DNA from: Nitrincola schmidtii
GTDB taxonomy: Bacteria; Pseudomonadota; Gammaproteobacteria; Pseudomonadales; Balneatricaceae
Assembly: GCF_008973715.1 (NCBI RefSeq)
Contig: NZ_WBOL01000016.1
Coordinates: forward strand, 1-64,000
Length of the DNA: 64,000 bases
Reading direction: 5' to 3'
The translations under genes and the position numbers were made by a program. A model generated the notes under the pieces. It searched no databases, had not been told where the DNA came from, and saw only the letters and a list, made by a program, of their open reading frames with translations. This document shows, piece after piece, positions 56,111-64,000 of this stretch (within the stretch, counting starts at the first letter, position 1; every line of letters begins with the position of its first letter).

Positions 56111-57478
56111 TCAATCTGATTCAGGCTCAAAAGGTTGAATACTGCTGAACAGACCAGAGTTTAAGGACTCCATGACGTTAAAACGCTGCAATATCGACTT
56201 AGGATCTATTTCATCAATAGAATCCATATCAAGCGCAGCATAATCATTGCGGTCAACCCGAACTGAAATTAAATAGTCATCTCTATCAAAGCCTGTATCC
56301 AAGTCTTTGCGCTGGGTGTAACCTGAAACCACGACTCGATCCATGGCAGGCAAACTGCTTAACACCACGCCGATCACTCGCACTACGCTAGCATGCACAG
56401 ATCGAGAATACTCTTTGGAGACCTGCTCATCTGTTTTTTGACGCATTTTCACTGAGTGTGTCTGTAAGGATATCTCTGCCTTGAGTGGGGAAATATCATC
56501 GAGAGTCGGTAGTTCCAGATCTAACCAAGCTGTACGATGATTTAAATCCAATTGAAAGCTTATGTGTGTTTGCCTAGGCCAATCCAATTGCGTTAACTCA
56601 GCAATCAACACTTCTGTCATCAGGTTTTCATCATTTAATAGCAGCGTTGAAAATTGCTCAGCATACACTTGCTGTTCAGCTTCATGAGCCAATTTGCGAG
56701 CTTTCCAAACTGACAAATACGCCTTATATCGCTGTCTCGCTCTGTCAGAAGTTGATTTGGCCTGATGTGTTTCCGCCTTCCAACGCAGCTTGGCGGTTTG
56801 CCATTCATGCAGTGCGTTTTGATGCGCTCTTGATAGTTGTTGTTGGCGTCCTGGAATTAAGCGATGCCACAATTTGATTGATGGTGGCTGAGGATAAACA
56901 GGCTCCGGGGGCAAGCTAAGTGGATCCGGTCGTTGCGGCTGTGGTTCGGCAAACTCAGAAGGTGAGTAGATTGGAAGACCTTCTGGCAATTTTGGAGCCT
57001 CTAGGTGTACATCGGCATAATCCGCGATGGGGCCGTTAATCAGTAACGCTTGCTCCTCCAATAAAGAGCGCAATAACTGAGGGAGTTCATCCCATAATTT
57101 ATTCACATCACGATCAGTTAAGAGCACACCCTCTGCAGCCTTAAGCCGAAGAACTCCGCCTGCATCTAATGATGGCTGTAAAGTGTTCACCTTAAGTTGC
57201 GTATTATCATCCGTGGTAAAAGAAAGATCATATGCCTTTGCTGTCCACTTCTGCCTCTCGCGCAGTTGAAAAGCTCGATGCTGATGAGCACGCGTGCTGT
57301 CAAAGCGTGTTATATAGTGCAAACCAGACGTTGGCATCGTTAAAGGCGCGTGATATTGCTGATCATGCTCAGACCAGGCTTTAGCGCGAGTTAAATCAGA
57401 TAAGTTGATAACTCGCTGGCCTTTAACTAAACGAACACCCTCTGCAACACTGATCGAATGACGAAATCGTAAAGTCAC
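56111..57478 (-). CDS. DUF4236-like protein with coiled-coil segment
   Basis: The 455-residue protein opens with a DUF4236-like strand pair (MTLRFRHSISVAEGVRL). A middle part has a proline-rich spacer (about 170-205) and a basic coiled-coil helix (about 210-280). The C-terminal half (about 285-450) has a compact beta-rich pattern. The function is unknown. It starts with GTG 16 bp after the uvrB stop and is probably co-transcribed with uvrB, thus under LexA control. Confidence 0.6.
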   Translation of the reverse strand: MTLRFRHSISVAEGVRLVKGQRVINLSDLTRAKAWSEHDQQYHAPLTMPTSGLHYITRFDSTRAHQHRAFQLRERQKWTAKAYDLSFTTDDNTQLKVNTLQPSLDAGGVLRLKAAEGVLLTDRDVNKLWDELPQLLRSLLEEQALLINGPIADYADVHLEAPKLPEGLPIYSPSEFAEPQPQRPDPLSLPPEPVYPQPPSIKLWHRLIPGRQQQLSRAHQNALHEWQTAKLRWKAETHQAKSTSDRARQRYKAYLSVWKARKLAHEAEQQVYAEQFSTLLLNDENLMTEVLIAELTQLDWPRQTHISFQLDLNHRTAWLDLELPTLDDISPLKAEISLQTHSVKMRQKTDEQVSKEYSRSVHASVVRVIGVVLSSLPAMDRVVVSGYTQRKDLDTGFDRDDYLISVRVDRNDYAALDMDSIDEIDPKSILQRFNVMESLNSGLFSSIQPFEPESD

Positions 57479-57494
57479 CGTTTAATCCTTAATC

Positions 57495-59516
57495 TCACAC
57501 TGATGTTGCACTATGCTTTAAGCGCTCAAGTTCATCACGATAGTTAGCCGCTTTTTCAAATTCTAAATTACGCGCAGCTTCATACATTTGATCCTCTAAA
57601 CGTGATAAAGCTTTCGCCAGTTCTTTGGGAGATAACAGCGCTTCATCCACATGATAGTCAGCTTGTGTTTCAGCCACTTTACGACCACCACGCGATGATT
57701 TCCGAGACCCTGGTGCTTGTGCGCCTTCCATGATATCAGCGACAGATTTAAAAATCCCTTTTGGCGTGATGCCATGTGCTGCATTGTGAGCAATCTGTTT
57801 ATTACGACGACGTTCCGTTTCGTCCATCGCGCGCTGCATTGAACCGGTAATGCGATCCGCATAAAGGATCGCCCGACCACTGACATTTCGCGCTGCTCGA
57901 CCCACCGTCTGGATCATCGAGGTTTCTGAACGCAAGAAACCTTCTTTGTCAGCATCCAAGATTGTAACCAGTGAAACTTCTGGCATATCAATACCTTCTC
58001 GCAACAAGTTAATGCCAACTAGCACATCAAAAGCACCAATTCTCAGGTCACGAATAATCTCAACACGCTCTACAGTATCTATGTCGGAGTGCAAATAACG
58101 CACCCGCACACCATGTTCTGCCAGGTATTCGGTTAAATCTTCCGCCATACGTTTAGTCAGTACTGTGACGATAATACGCTCACCACGACCTGCTACCAGA
58201 TTAATTTCGGCCAACAGATCATCAACCTGAGTTGATGCAGGCCTCACTTCAATTACGGGGTCAATCAAGCCCGTTGGCCTAACCACCTGCTCGACAATTT
58301 GTTGCCCGTGCTCGGCTTCGTATTTACTCGGTGTGGCAGACACAAAAATCATCTGCGGCGCAGCTAATTCCCACTCTTCAAACTTCATGGGACGATTATC
58401 TAGCGCGGATGGGAGACGAAAACCATATTCCACCAGGGTTTCTTTACGTGACCTATCTCCGCGATACATCGCTCCGATTTGAGGAACGGTCACGTGCGAC
58501 TCATCAATGACCAACAACGCATTTTCGGGTAGATAATCGAACAGTGTCGGCGGTGCCATACCGGTGTCACGACCTGACAGATAACGTGAATAGTTTTCGA
58601 TGCCTGAACAATACCCTAGCTCAAGAATCATCTCGATATCATAGAGGGTGCGCTGCTCCAATCGCTGTGCTTCGACTAACTTATTATTTTCTTTGAGTTG
58701 CGCTAGCCTCTCAATCAACTCTTCTTTGATTTTCTGTGTGGCCTCAACCAGCGTATCACGGGGAGTTACATAGTGAGTTTTGGGATAGACCGTAGCGCGA
58801 GGCACTCGTCGAAGTACTTCACCGGTCAATGGGTCGAAATAACTGATTTGCTCGACCTCTTCATCAAACAACTCTATCCGGATCGCTTCCCTTTCCGACT
58901 CAGCCGGGAACACATCGATAACATCGCCACGCACGCGATAGTTTCCTCGATGCAACTCGATATCGTTACGCGTATATTGAAGCTCGGCTAAACGACGCAA
59001 CAGTGTACGTTGATCAATCCGATCACCCCGATCGAGATGCAACATCATTGATAAATAGGACTCGGGATCACCCAAACCATAAATAGCCGATACGGTGGCG
59101 ACGATAATGGCATCATCTCGCTCTAACAGCGCTTTAGTAGCAGACAATCGCATCTGTTCAATATGATCATTGATCGACGCATCTTTCTCGATAAAGGTAT
59201 CTGACGAGGGCACATAGGCTTCTGGTTGATAGTAATCGTAGTATGAAACGAAATACTCAACTGAATTATCTGGAAAGAACTCTTTAAACTCGCCGTAAAG
59301 TTGAGCGGCCAAGGTCTTGTTGTGCGCCATGATAATGGTCGGGCGTTGTACCGCAGCAATCACATTGGCAATCGTAAAGGTTTTGCCTGAACCGGTTACC
59401 CCCAACAGCGTTTGAGCCGCTAAACCAGAGTCAATACCATCGACCAATTGACGAATCGCTTCTGGCTGATCACCTGCAGGTTGAAAATTAGAATGCACTT
59501 TAAACCGCTGCTTCAC
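57495..59516 (-). CDS. uvrB: Excinuclease ABC subunit B
   Basis: UvrB is the damage-verifying helicase-like subunit of nucleotide excision repair. The 673-residue protein has Walker A TGSGKTFT, the beta-hairpin [16 protein letters not shown] box, QTVGRAARN and the C-terminal UVR domain ([18 protein letters not shown]). GTG start with AGGAG six bases upstream. A LexA box lies 61 bp upstream. Confidence 0.97.
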   Translation of the reverse strand: MKQRFKVHSNFQPAGDQPEAIRQLVDGIDSGLAAQTLLGVTGSGKTFTIANVIAAVQRPTIIMAHNKTLAAQLYGEFKEFFPDNSVEYFVSYYDYYQPEAYVPSSDTFIEKDASINDHIEQMRLSATKALLERDDAIIVATVSAIYGLGDPESYLSMMLHLDRGDRIDQRTLLRRLAELQYTRNDIELHRGNYRVRGDVIDVFPAESEREAIRIELFDEEVEQISYFDPLTGEVLRRVPRATVYPKTHYVTPRDTLVEATQKIKEELIERLAQLKENNKLVEAQRLEQRTLYDIEMILELGYCSGIENYSRYLSGRDTGMAPPTLFDYLPENALLVIDESHVTVPQIGAMYRGDRSRKETLVEYGFRLPSALDNRPMKFEEWELAAPQMIFVSATPSKYEAEHGQQIVEQVVRPTGLIDPVIEVRPASTQVDDLLAEINLVAGRGERIIVTVLTKRMAEDLTEYLAEHGVRVRYLHSDIDTVERVEIIRDLRIGAFDVLVGINLLREGIDMPEVSLVTILDADKEGFLRSETSMIQTVGRAARNVSGRAILYADRITGSMQRAMDETERRRNKQIAHNAAHGITPKGIFKSVADIMEGAQAPGSRKSSRGGRKVAETQADYHVDEALLSPKELAKALSRLEDQMYEAARNLEFEKAANYRDELERLKHSATSV

Positions 59517-59577
59517 ACAAAACTCCTGCTTTTTTTCATCAATTTTGACCTTACGGGGATTTAGAGAAATTCAACAA

Positions 59578-59597
59578 TACTGTATGCTGTAGCAGTA
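59578..59597. promoter_or_regulatory. LexA (SOS) box
   Basis: TACTGTATGCTGTAGCAGTA fits the gammaproteobacterial LexA consensus CTGT-N8-ACAG with one mismatch (GCAG). It lies between uvrB and the divergent aminotransferase gene; uvrB is a classic SOS gene. Confidence 0.8.
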
Positions 59598-59630
59598 TTT
59601 TTTTACCAGACAACCATGAGGGTTATTCGC

Positions 59631-60815
59631 TTGGACTTACAGCTTTCCGACCGCGTTAATAGCATCAAACCATCCCCTACCCTTGCCGTTACCAATCGTG
59701 CAGCTGAATTGCGTGCTGCCGGTAAAAATATTATAGGCCTTGGCGCTGGCGAACCGGATTTTGATACTCCCGATCACATCAAAGCTGCGGCTATTGAAGC
59801 GATCAATAATGGTTTTACCAAATACACCGCTGTGGATGGCACACCTAGCTTAAAGAAAGCTATTATAGCGAAATTCAAGCGTGATAACGGCTTAGATTAC
59901 GAAGCCAATCAAATTTTAGTTTCTAGCGGCGGTAAACAAAGCTTCTTTAACATGGCCTTAGCGCTGTTAAATGAGGGCGATGAAGTCATTATTCCAGCCC
60001 CTTATTGGGTTTCATACCCTGATATGGTGCTAGTCGCTGACGCTCAACCAGTGATTCTGGAAACCACTCAAGACAATCGTTTTAAGATCACACCCGATCA
60101 ACTGGAAGCAGCGATCAACGAGCGTACTCGCGTCGTTGTGCTGAACAGCCCATCAAACCCTTCGGGTGTCGCGTACACCTTAGAAGAGTTGAAAGCCTTA
60201 GGTGAAGTGCTAAAACCCTACCCTGATATCATCATTGCGACGGATGATATGTATGAGCACATTCTTTTTGGCGACCAGCCTTTCTGTAACATTCTTAACG
60301 CCTGCCCAGAGCTTTATGATCAAACCATCGTACTGAATGGTGTGTCTAAAGCTTACTCCATGACAGGCTGGCGTATCGGTTATGCCGCGGGTCCTGCCAA
60401 GCTGATTGGCGCCATGAAGAAGGTACAGTCACAAAGTACCTCTAACCCCAATTCGATTGCTCAAGTTGCTGCAGAAGCGGCACTGAATGGTGATCAAGCC
60501 TGCGTTGCAGAGATGGTTAAAGCCTTCAAAGCGCGTCATGACTTTGTGGTAAAATCACTGAATGAAATCGACGGTGTTGAGTGCATTCCTGCAGACGGTA
60601 CTTTCTATGCTTTTCCAAGTTTCCAAAACGTGATCGATAGCCGTCCTGAGTTTGCTGACGACATCGCGCTGGCTGAGTTTTTATTGCTCGAAGCCGGTGT
60701 TGCACTGGTACCTGGATCTGCCTTCGGTACGCCGGGCAACCTAAGACTTTCCTTTGCCACCAGCATGGATGTGTTAGAGGATGCCATTAACCGCATCAAA
60801 AAAGCCTTAGGCTAA
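59631..60815 (+). CDS. Aspartate aminotransferase (class I, PLP)
   Basis: The 394-residue PLP enzyme exchanges amino groups between aspartate and 2-oxoglutarate. PLP-binding Lys is in NGVSKAYSMTGWRIGY; NSPSNPSGVAY and NLRLSFATS (substrate Arg) are conserved. I choose TTG at 59631, giving the family's usual MDLQLSDRV start, with GAGGG eight bases upstream; the ATG at 59616 lies before that site. It belongs to the I-gamma type of aminotransferases (AspC/AatA). Confidence 0.92.
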   Translation: MDLQLSDRVNSIKPSPTLAVTNRAAELRAAGKNIIGLGAGEPDFDTPDHIKAAAIEAINNGFTKYTAVDGTPSLKKAIIAKFKRDNGLDYEANQILVSSGGKQSFFNMALALLNEGDEVIIPAPYWVSYPDMVLVADAQPVILETTQDNRFKITPDQLEAAINERTRVVVLNSPSNPSGVAYTLEELKALGEVLKPYPDIIIATDDMYEHILFGDQPFCNILNACPELYDQTIVLNGVSKAYSMTGWRIGYAAGPAKLIGAMKKVQSQSTSNPNSIAQVAAEAALNGDQACVAEMVKAFKARHDFVVKSLNEIDGVECIPADGTFYAFPSFQNVIDSRPEFADDIALAEFLLLEAGVALVPGSAFGTPGNLRLSFATSMDVLEDAINRIKKALG

Positions 60816-60821
60816 ACTAAT

Positions 60822-60844
60822 AAGGGCGCTTTATGCGCCCTTTT
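60822..60844 (+). terminator. Terminator after the aminotransferase gene
   Basis: AAGGGCGC and GCGCCCTT pair over 8 bp around a five-base loop and are followed by TT. It is a standard intrinsic terminator. Confidence 0.8.
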
Positions 60845-60861
60845 GCTTTCTGGAAGTGACG

Positions 60862-62052
60862 ATGAAAACCAAAATAATACCTGCACTTTTTGATTCCGCT
60901 GAAGCGCCCATGGTGCTGTTAAAGAATCAAGTTCATGAATGGTCAAACTCACGCTTTCGTGAACTCCCAGAATCACTGAGACGCGCTGTACTTAGCTGGG
61001 CACTTAAAGATGAACAAGAGTGGCTTGAACTGGACGGTTACCATTTTCAGCGACTCAACAAAGGCAAGCACACCAGCATTCTTGGCTACTTGGTTGACCG
61101 TAACAGCCTGCAACGCACCCTACTGTTGAAGCTACTTCCTGAACTCCACCAAGGCGGCGATCCCTATCAAAACACGGCACGCGTACTTGGCCCTCTGCTT
61201 GGCTGGGAACACTGCCTGGTTGCAAAACGATCGAAGAAGCGCTCATTAGAGGCCTTGGGTTATTGGAAAGAGGGTGAGATGCAACCACCGACCAATTTGG
61301 CATTAACCGGTAATGCAGCACAAGCCTTTTATGAAGGTGAAGACCTTGCTCATCAGTTAAAAAGTGTCGGCAGAGAATTTCCGTTTGATGAACTGCTAGC
61401 ACAAACCCCTTCAGCATTATGGTTAGGTCAGCGCATCGATTTACCAGAACAAATCGGTGTAGGACATATCTGCGTCTGGAACCCACCAGAACATGTCGAT
61501 GTTAACTTAGCACAATGGATGCTTACTTTAGCGGCTGACACCCTCAGTGCGTGGTTAGTATGTCATCATGTTTCAGAGAAAAAAGATTACGAACCTTCCA
61601 ATGAACCGCTTGATCAACTAACGGGATTACCGGGTCCAAAAACCTTTGATTTAGCATTACAACATGCCGTTAAAGCACACCATGAAGATGGAAAAGATTT
61701 TCTGGTAGCGTTTGTAGATATACACGCATTAAGACACATTAATGATCAGTATGGTCATGCAAAAGGTGACCAGCTGATTCATCAATTTGCGGATGAGTTA
61801 CTCAATATGTGTCGCCGTCGCGATCAAGTGTTTCGCTATGCCGGTGATGAGTTTTTACTGCTGATGCCAATCACACAAAGCCCTCCGCCGGTAGCAAAAC
61901 GCTTAAGTCGAATTAGTAAACAGATACAGGAAAAAATTCCTGAATTTGATCTTAACCTTGCGACCGCTTTACTGTCAGAAGTCAAAGGCAGCGGAGAAGA
62001 GCTCATGCTAAGGATAGATCAACGTCTAAAAGCCGCCAAAGAAAGTAACTAA
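60862..62052 (+). CDS. GGDEF-domain protein with AGDEF site
   Basis: The 396-residue protein has an N-terminal part (about 1-235) that I do not recognise and a C-terminal GGDEF domain (about 240-395) whose active site reads YAGDEF. An RRRD inhibitory site lies five residues before it. AGDEF variants can be active cyclases. There is no membrane segment. The ATG at 60862 has GGAAG five bases upstream; a GTG six bases earlier is rejected. Confidence 0.85.
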   Translation: MKTKIIPALFDSAEAPMVLLKNQVHEWSNSRFRELPESLRRAVLSWALKDEQEWLELDGYHFQRLNKGKHTSILGYLVDRNSLQRTLLLKLLPELHQGGDPYQNTARVLGPLLGWEHCLVAKRSKKRSLEALGYWKEGEMQPPTNLALTGNAAQAFYEGEDLAHQLKSVGREFPFDELLAQTPSALWLGQRIDLPEQIGVGHICVWNPPEHVDVNLAQWMLTLAADTLSAWLVCHHVSEKKDYEPSNEPLDQLTGLPGPKTFDLALQHAVKAHHEDGKDFLVAFVDIHALRHINDQYGHAKGDQLIHQFADELLNMCRRRDQVFRYAGDEFLLLMPITQSPPPVAKRLSRISKQIQEKIPEFDLNLATALLSEVKGSGEELMLRIDQRLKAAKESN

Positions 62053-62100
62053 AACGCTTACCACACTAATTTTGTCAATTATTTTGCACGTCCATTATTG

Positions 62101-62152
62101 AACTGATCGGTCTGTAAATATATCATAGCGTCTTTATAGAACGTTCGGTTTA
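62101..62152. promoter_or_regulatory. Possible TetR-type operator half sites
   Basis: GAACTGATCGGTCT (62099-62112) and GAACGTTCGGTTT (62140-62152) are related sequences upstream of a TetR-family gene that heads an efflux operon. They could be autoregulatory sites. The match is loose. Confidence 0.3.
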
Positions 62153-62157
62153 AAAAC

Positions 62158-62802
62158 ATGACAAAAGGTAGACCCCTCACACACAGTCGTGAAAAGCTGT
62201 TGGAAAAAGGGATAGAACTCTTTCATCAACACGGTTACCACGGTACTGGACTCAACACGATTTTAGATGCCTGCCAGGTGTCTAAAGGATCTTTTTATAA
62301 CTTCTTTGATAGTAAAGAAGCTTATGCCATTGCTGTTATCGAGTTTTACCAAGCACTGGAAATTGATCGCTGGAACCAAGAGTTCTCGTTATTAGAAGGC
62401 AATCATTTTGTAAAGTTAGGCAAAGCTTTAGCTCAAATGATTGAAGAGCTGGACAGTTGCAACGAAAATGTCGGCTGCTTAATTGCCAATCTTTCGGGAG
62501 AAATCGGTAATGCCTCACCAGAACTCAGACAGGCGATCAAACAAGCGACTCAGCGCGTAATACGACTGATAACGGAAGACTTTTTGATCTGCCAACAAGA
62601 GGGTAGCGTAAGGACCGATTTGCCAGCTAATACATTGGCGCAAATGCTTTGGGACTGCTGGCAAGGTGCCCTGTTACGAATGAAAGTCGAAGACTCCCGT
62701 GCGCCGTTACGTCAAACCATCACATTACTGTGGGAACATATTTTACCTCCGCAGACGTCACCTCAATCTGAATTTGCTCTAATTAAGGATAAACAGGCAT
62801 GA
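62158..62802 (+). CDS. TetR-family regulator of the efflux operon
   Basis: The 214-residue repressor has a TetR N-terminus (LEKGIELFHQHGYHGTGLNTIL then CQVSKGSFYNFFDSKEAYAI, read as two helices blocks) and a C-terminal ligand domain of the AcrR/NemR-like type (NVGCLIANLSGEIG). It overlaps the adaptor gene by ATGA. It probably represses the operon until an inducer binds. Confidence 0.88.
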   Translation: MTKGRPLTHSREKLLEKGIELFHQHGYHGTGLNTILDACQVSKGSFYNFFDSKEAYAIAVIEFYQALEIDRWNQEFSLLEGNHFVKLGKALAQMIEELDSCNENVGCLIANLSGEIGNASPELRQAIKQATQRVIRLITEDFLICQQEGSVRTDLPANTLAQMLWDCWQGALLRMKVEDSRAPLRQTITLLWEHILPPQTSPQSEFALIKDKQA

Positions 62803-63866
62803 AAACCCACCAAACATCTCTGAGTAAGTCACTCTCCATTACACTACTCAGTGTTGGTCTTGTGTTTGCAGCTAATAGTGTCGCTCAACAAGGTCAAGGC
62901 CTTCCGGCAGAAGTGTTTCAAGTAGAATCCAGTTCCCTGAACCACGTGCTGACGACCGTTGGAACATTACGTGCCAACGAAGCCGTGATCCTTCGCCCTG
63001 AAATTAGTGGTCGTGTATCCTCCATCTTGTTCAGGGAAGGTGAGATCATCGAAAAAGACCAGCCCTTGATAGAGTTAGACAACACATCCTATGCTGCAGA
63101 GCTCGCACAAGCACAAGCCCAAGCCAATCTCAGTCGTATCGAATATCAGCGTGCGGCAGATTTGTTAGAACGACGCGTTGGATCACAAACCGATCGAGAC
63201 ACTCGCTTAGCGCAATTGCGTGTCAATGAAGCTCAAGTTCAACTGGCGCAAGCGCAACTGGCCAAAACAACACTGCTGGCTCCTTTTGCCGGTGAAGTGG
63301 GACTTCGCTATGTGAGCCCCGGTGACTTTGTTTCTGCTGGTCAGGATCTCGTTGAAGTGGTCGACACTCACGAAATGAAACTTGATTTTACGCTACCTGA
63401 GAGGAATATCTCTCAGATACAAGTAGGTCAAACGATTGAAGTGGTTGTAGACGCACTGCCAGGACAAGCCTTTCAAGGCGAAATTTATGCCATTTCTCCC
63501 TCTTCTCGCTCCGGCAGTCATAATTTAAGCATCCGAGCTCGAATTCCGAATGAAGATGGACAGCTACGCCCTGGGCTGTTTGCTCGCATCACCATCATTA
63601 CCGGTCAAGATCCCGATGCCTTAATGGTGCCAGAAGCAGCGATCATCCCGCAAAACAATGAATTTTTTATCATGCGTTTAAATGATGAAAACCAGGTCAG
63701 CCTTGTCCCTGTCACCTTGGGTAGCCGCCGTATCGGTGAAGTGCAAATCCTCAGTGGTCTTGAAGTCGGTGATGTCATCGTAACTGCGGGACATATCAAA
63801 CTTCGCCCGGGCATGCCTGTTACGCCACTTTTTCCTCAGAATGACACGCAAGGATCCGATGCATGA
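62799..63866 (+). CDS. RND efflux periplasmic adaptor
   Basis: The 355-residue membrane-fusion protein links an RND pump to an outer membrane channel. A signal peptide is cleaved near SVAQ (about 31). Lipoyl-like halves (EISGRVSSILFREGE and LLAPFAGEVGLRYVSPGDF) flank a helical hairpin (about 105-145), followed by beta-barrel and membrane-proximal parts. There is no lipobox. It overlaps the pump gene by ATGA. Confidence 0.92.
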   Translation: MKTHQTSLSKSLSITLLSVGLVFAANSVAQQGQGLPAEVFQVESSSLNHVLTTVGTLRANEAVILRPEISGRVSSILFREGEIIEKDQPLIELDNTSYAAELAQAQAQANLSRIEYQRAADLLERRVGSQTDRDTRLAQLRVNEAQVQLAQAQLAKTTLLAPFAGEVGLRYVSPGDFVSAGQDLVEVVDTHEMKLDFTLPERNISQIQVGQTIEVVVDALPGQAFQGEIYAISPSSRSGSHNLSIRARIPNEDGQLRPGLFARITIITGQDPDALMVPEAAIIPQNNEFFIMRLNDENQVSLVPVTLGSRRIGEVQILSGLEVGDVIVTAGHIKLRPGMPVTPLFPQNDTQGSDA

Positions 63867-64000
63867 TACTGTCTGACATCAGTATAAAACGTCCCGTGCT
63901 TGCCACGGTGATCAGTTTATTGATATTGCTGGTAGGTCTTATCTCTTACGATCGACTTACCGTGCGTGAATACCCAAAAATCGATACCCCAGTAGTTACC
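63863..64000 (+). CDS. RND efflux permease, 3' end outside window
   Basis: The first 46 codons are visible: an RND start with the ILSDISIKRPVLATVIS segment running into the first membrane helix and YPKIDTPVV at the end. This is the usual N-terminus of an HAE1-type pump subunit. The rest lies to the right of the window. It is the third gene of the tetR-adaptor-pump operon. Confidence 0.93.
   Translation, partial: MILSDISIKRPVLATVISLLILLVGLISYDRLTVREYPKIDTPVVT

Overview
The window looks like a chromosome segment of a motile, probably marine gammaproteobacterium (Oceanospirillales-like by overall protein character; I cannot name the genus). The reasons are UmuC, UvrB with a LexA box, six cyclic-di-GMP proteins, a chemoreceptor, an RND efflux system, and compact operons with ATGA stop/start overlaps. 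Most of the window is moderate in GC (43% in one 60-base line I counted, 28561-28620). The block from about 10.25 to 21.2 kb is visibly richer (58% in 17581-17640), and one gene near 26 kb is very AT-rich (28% in 26341-26400).

Layout. 1-6.7 kb is an accessory region beside umuC. It holds a HipB/HipA toxin-antitoxin locus whose hipA is split by a deletion, a small HNH protein, a PAS-GGDEF protein, a DUF2845-like exported protein with a partial duplicate 3.2 kb upstream, a methyltransferase-HNH nuclease fusion, a truncated gene start and an orphan Phd/YefM antitoxin. 6.95-10.26 kb is a GAF-PAS4-GGDEF-EAL protein. 10.25-21.2 kb is a complete reductive pyrimidine catabolism cluster: preT-preA, a RutR-like TetR regulator, a carbamoyl amidase, dihydropyrimidinase and a four-gene ABC importer, with a decayed codB permease at its edge. 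Three intergenic regions there share one operator/promoter module.

21.5-30.6 kb holds a haem-motif diguanylate cyclase, an IS200/IS605 element (tnpA/tnpB), two single-domain parvulins, a response regulator fused to a BLUF photoreceptor, a Lon-N-domain protein, AzlCD and a VRR-NUC nuclease. 30.9-40.6 kb is a guanidine-utilisation operon: a sigma-54 type promoter, a guanidine-I (ykkC) riboswitch, an ABC importer, two carboxyguanidine deiminase subunits, a carboxylase of the urea/guanidine carboxylase family and allophanate hydrolase. By homology alone these genes would be called urea amidolyase; the riboswitch points to guanidine.

40.8-64 kb is mostly core or housekeeping: 1-Cys peroxiredoxin, SelO, a PilZ protein with a degenerate HD-GYP domain, a thioesterase, a cupin, a chemoreceptor operon, thiolase, a lipoprotein hydrolase, glutathionyl-hydroquinone reductase, a CheY/PBP-GGDEF/orphan binding-protein sensory operon, an MFS transporter, a DUF4236-like protein, uvrB, aspartate aminotransferase, an AGDEF protein, and a TetR-adaptor-RND efflux operon that runs off the right edge. 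Two nitrogen-scavenging pathways (pyrimidines and guanidine), each with its own importer and sigma-54-like promoters, are the metabolic theme.
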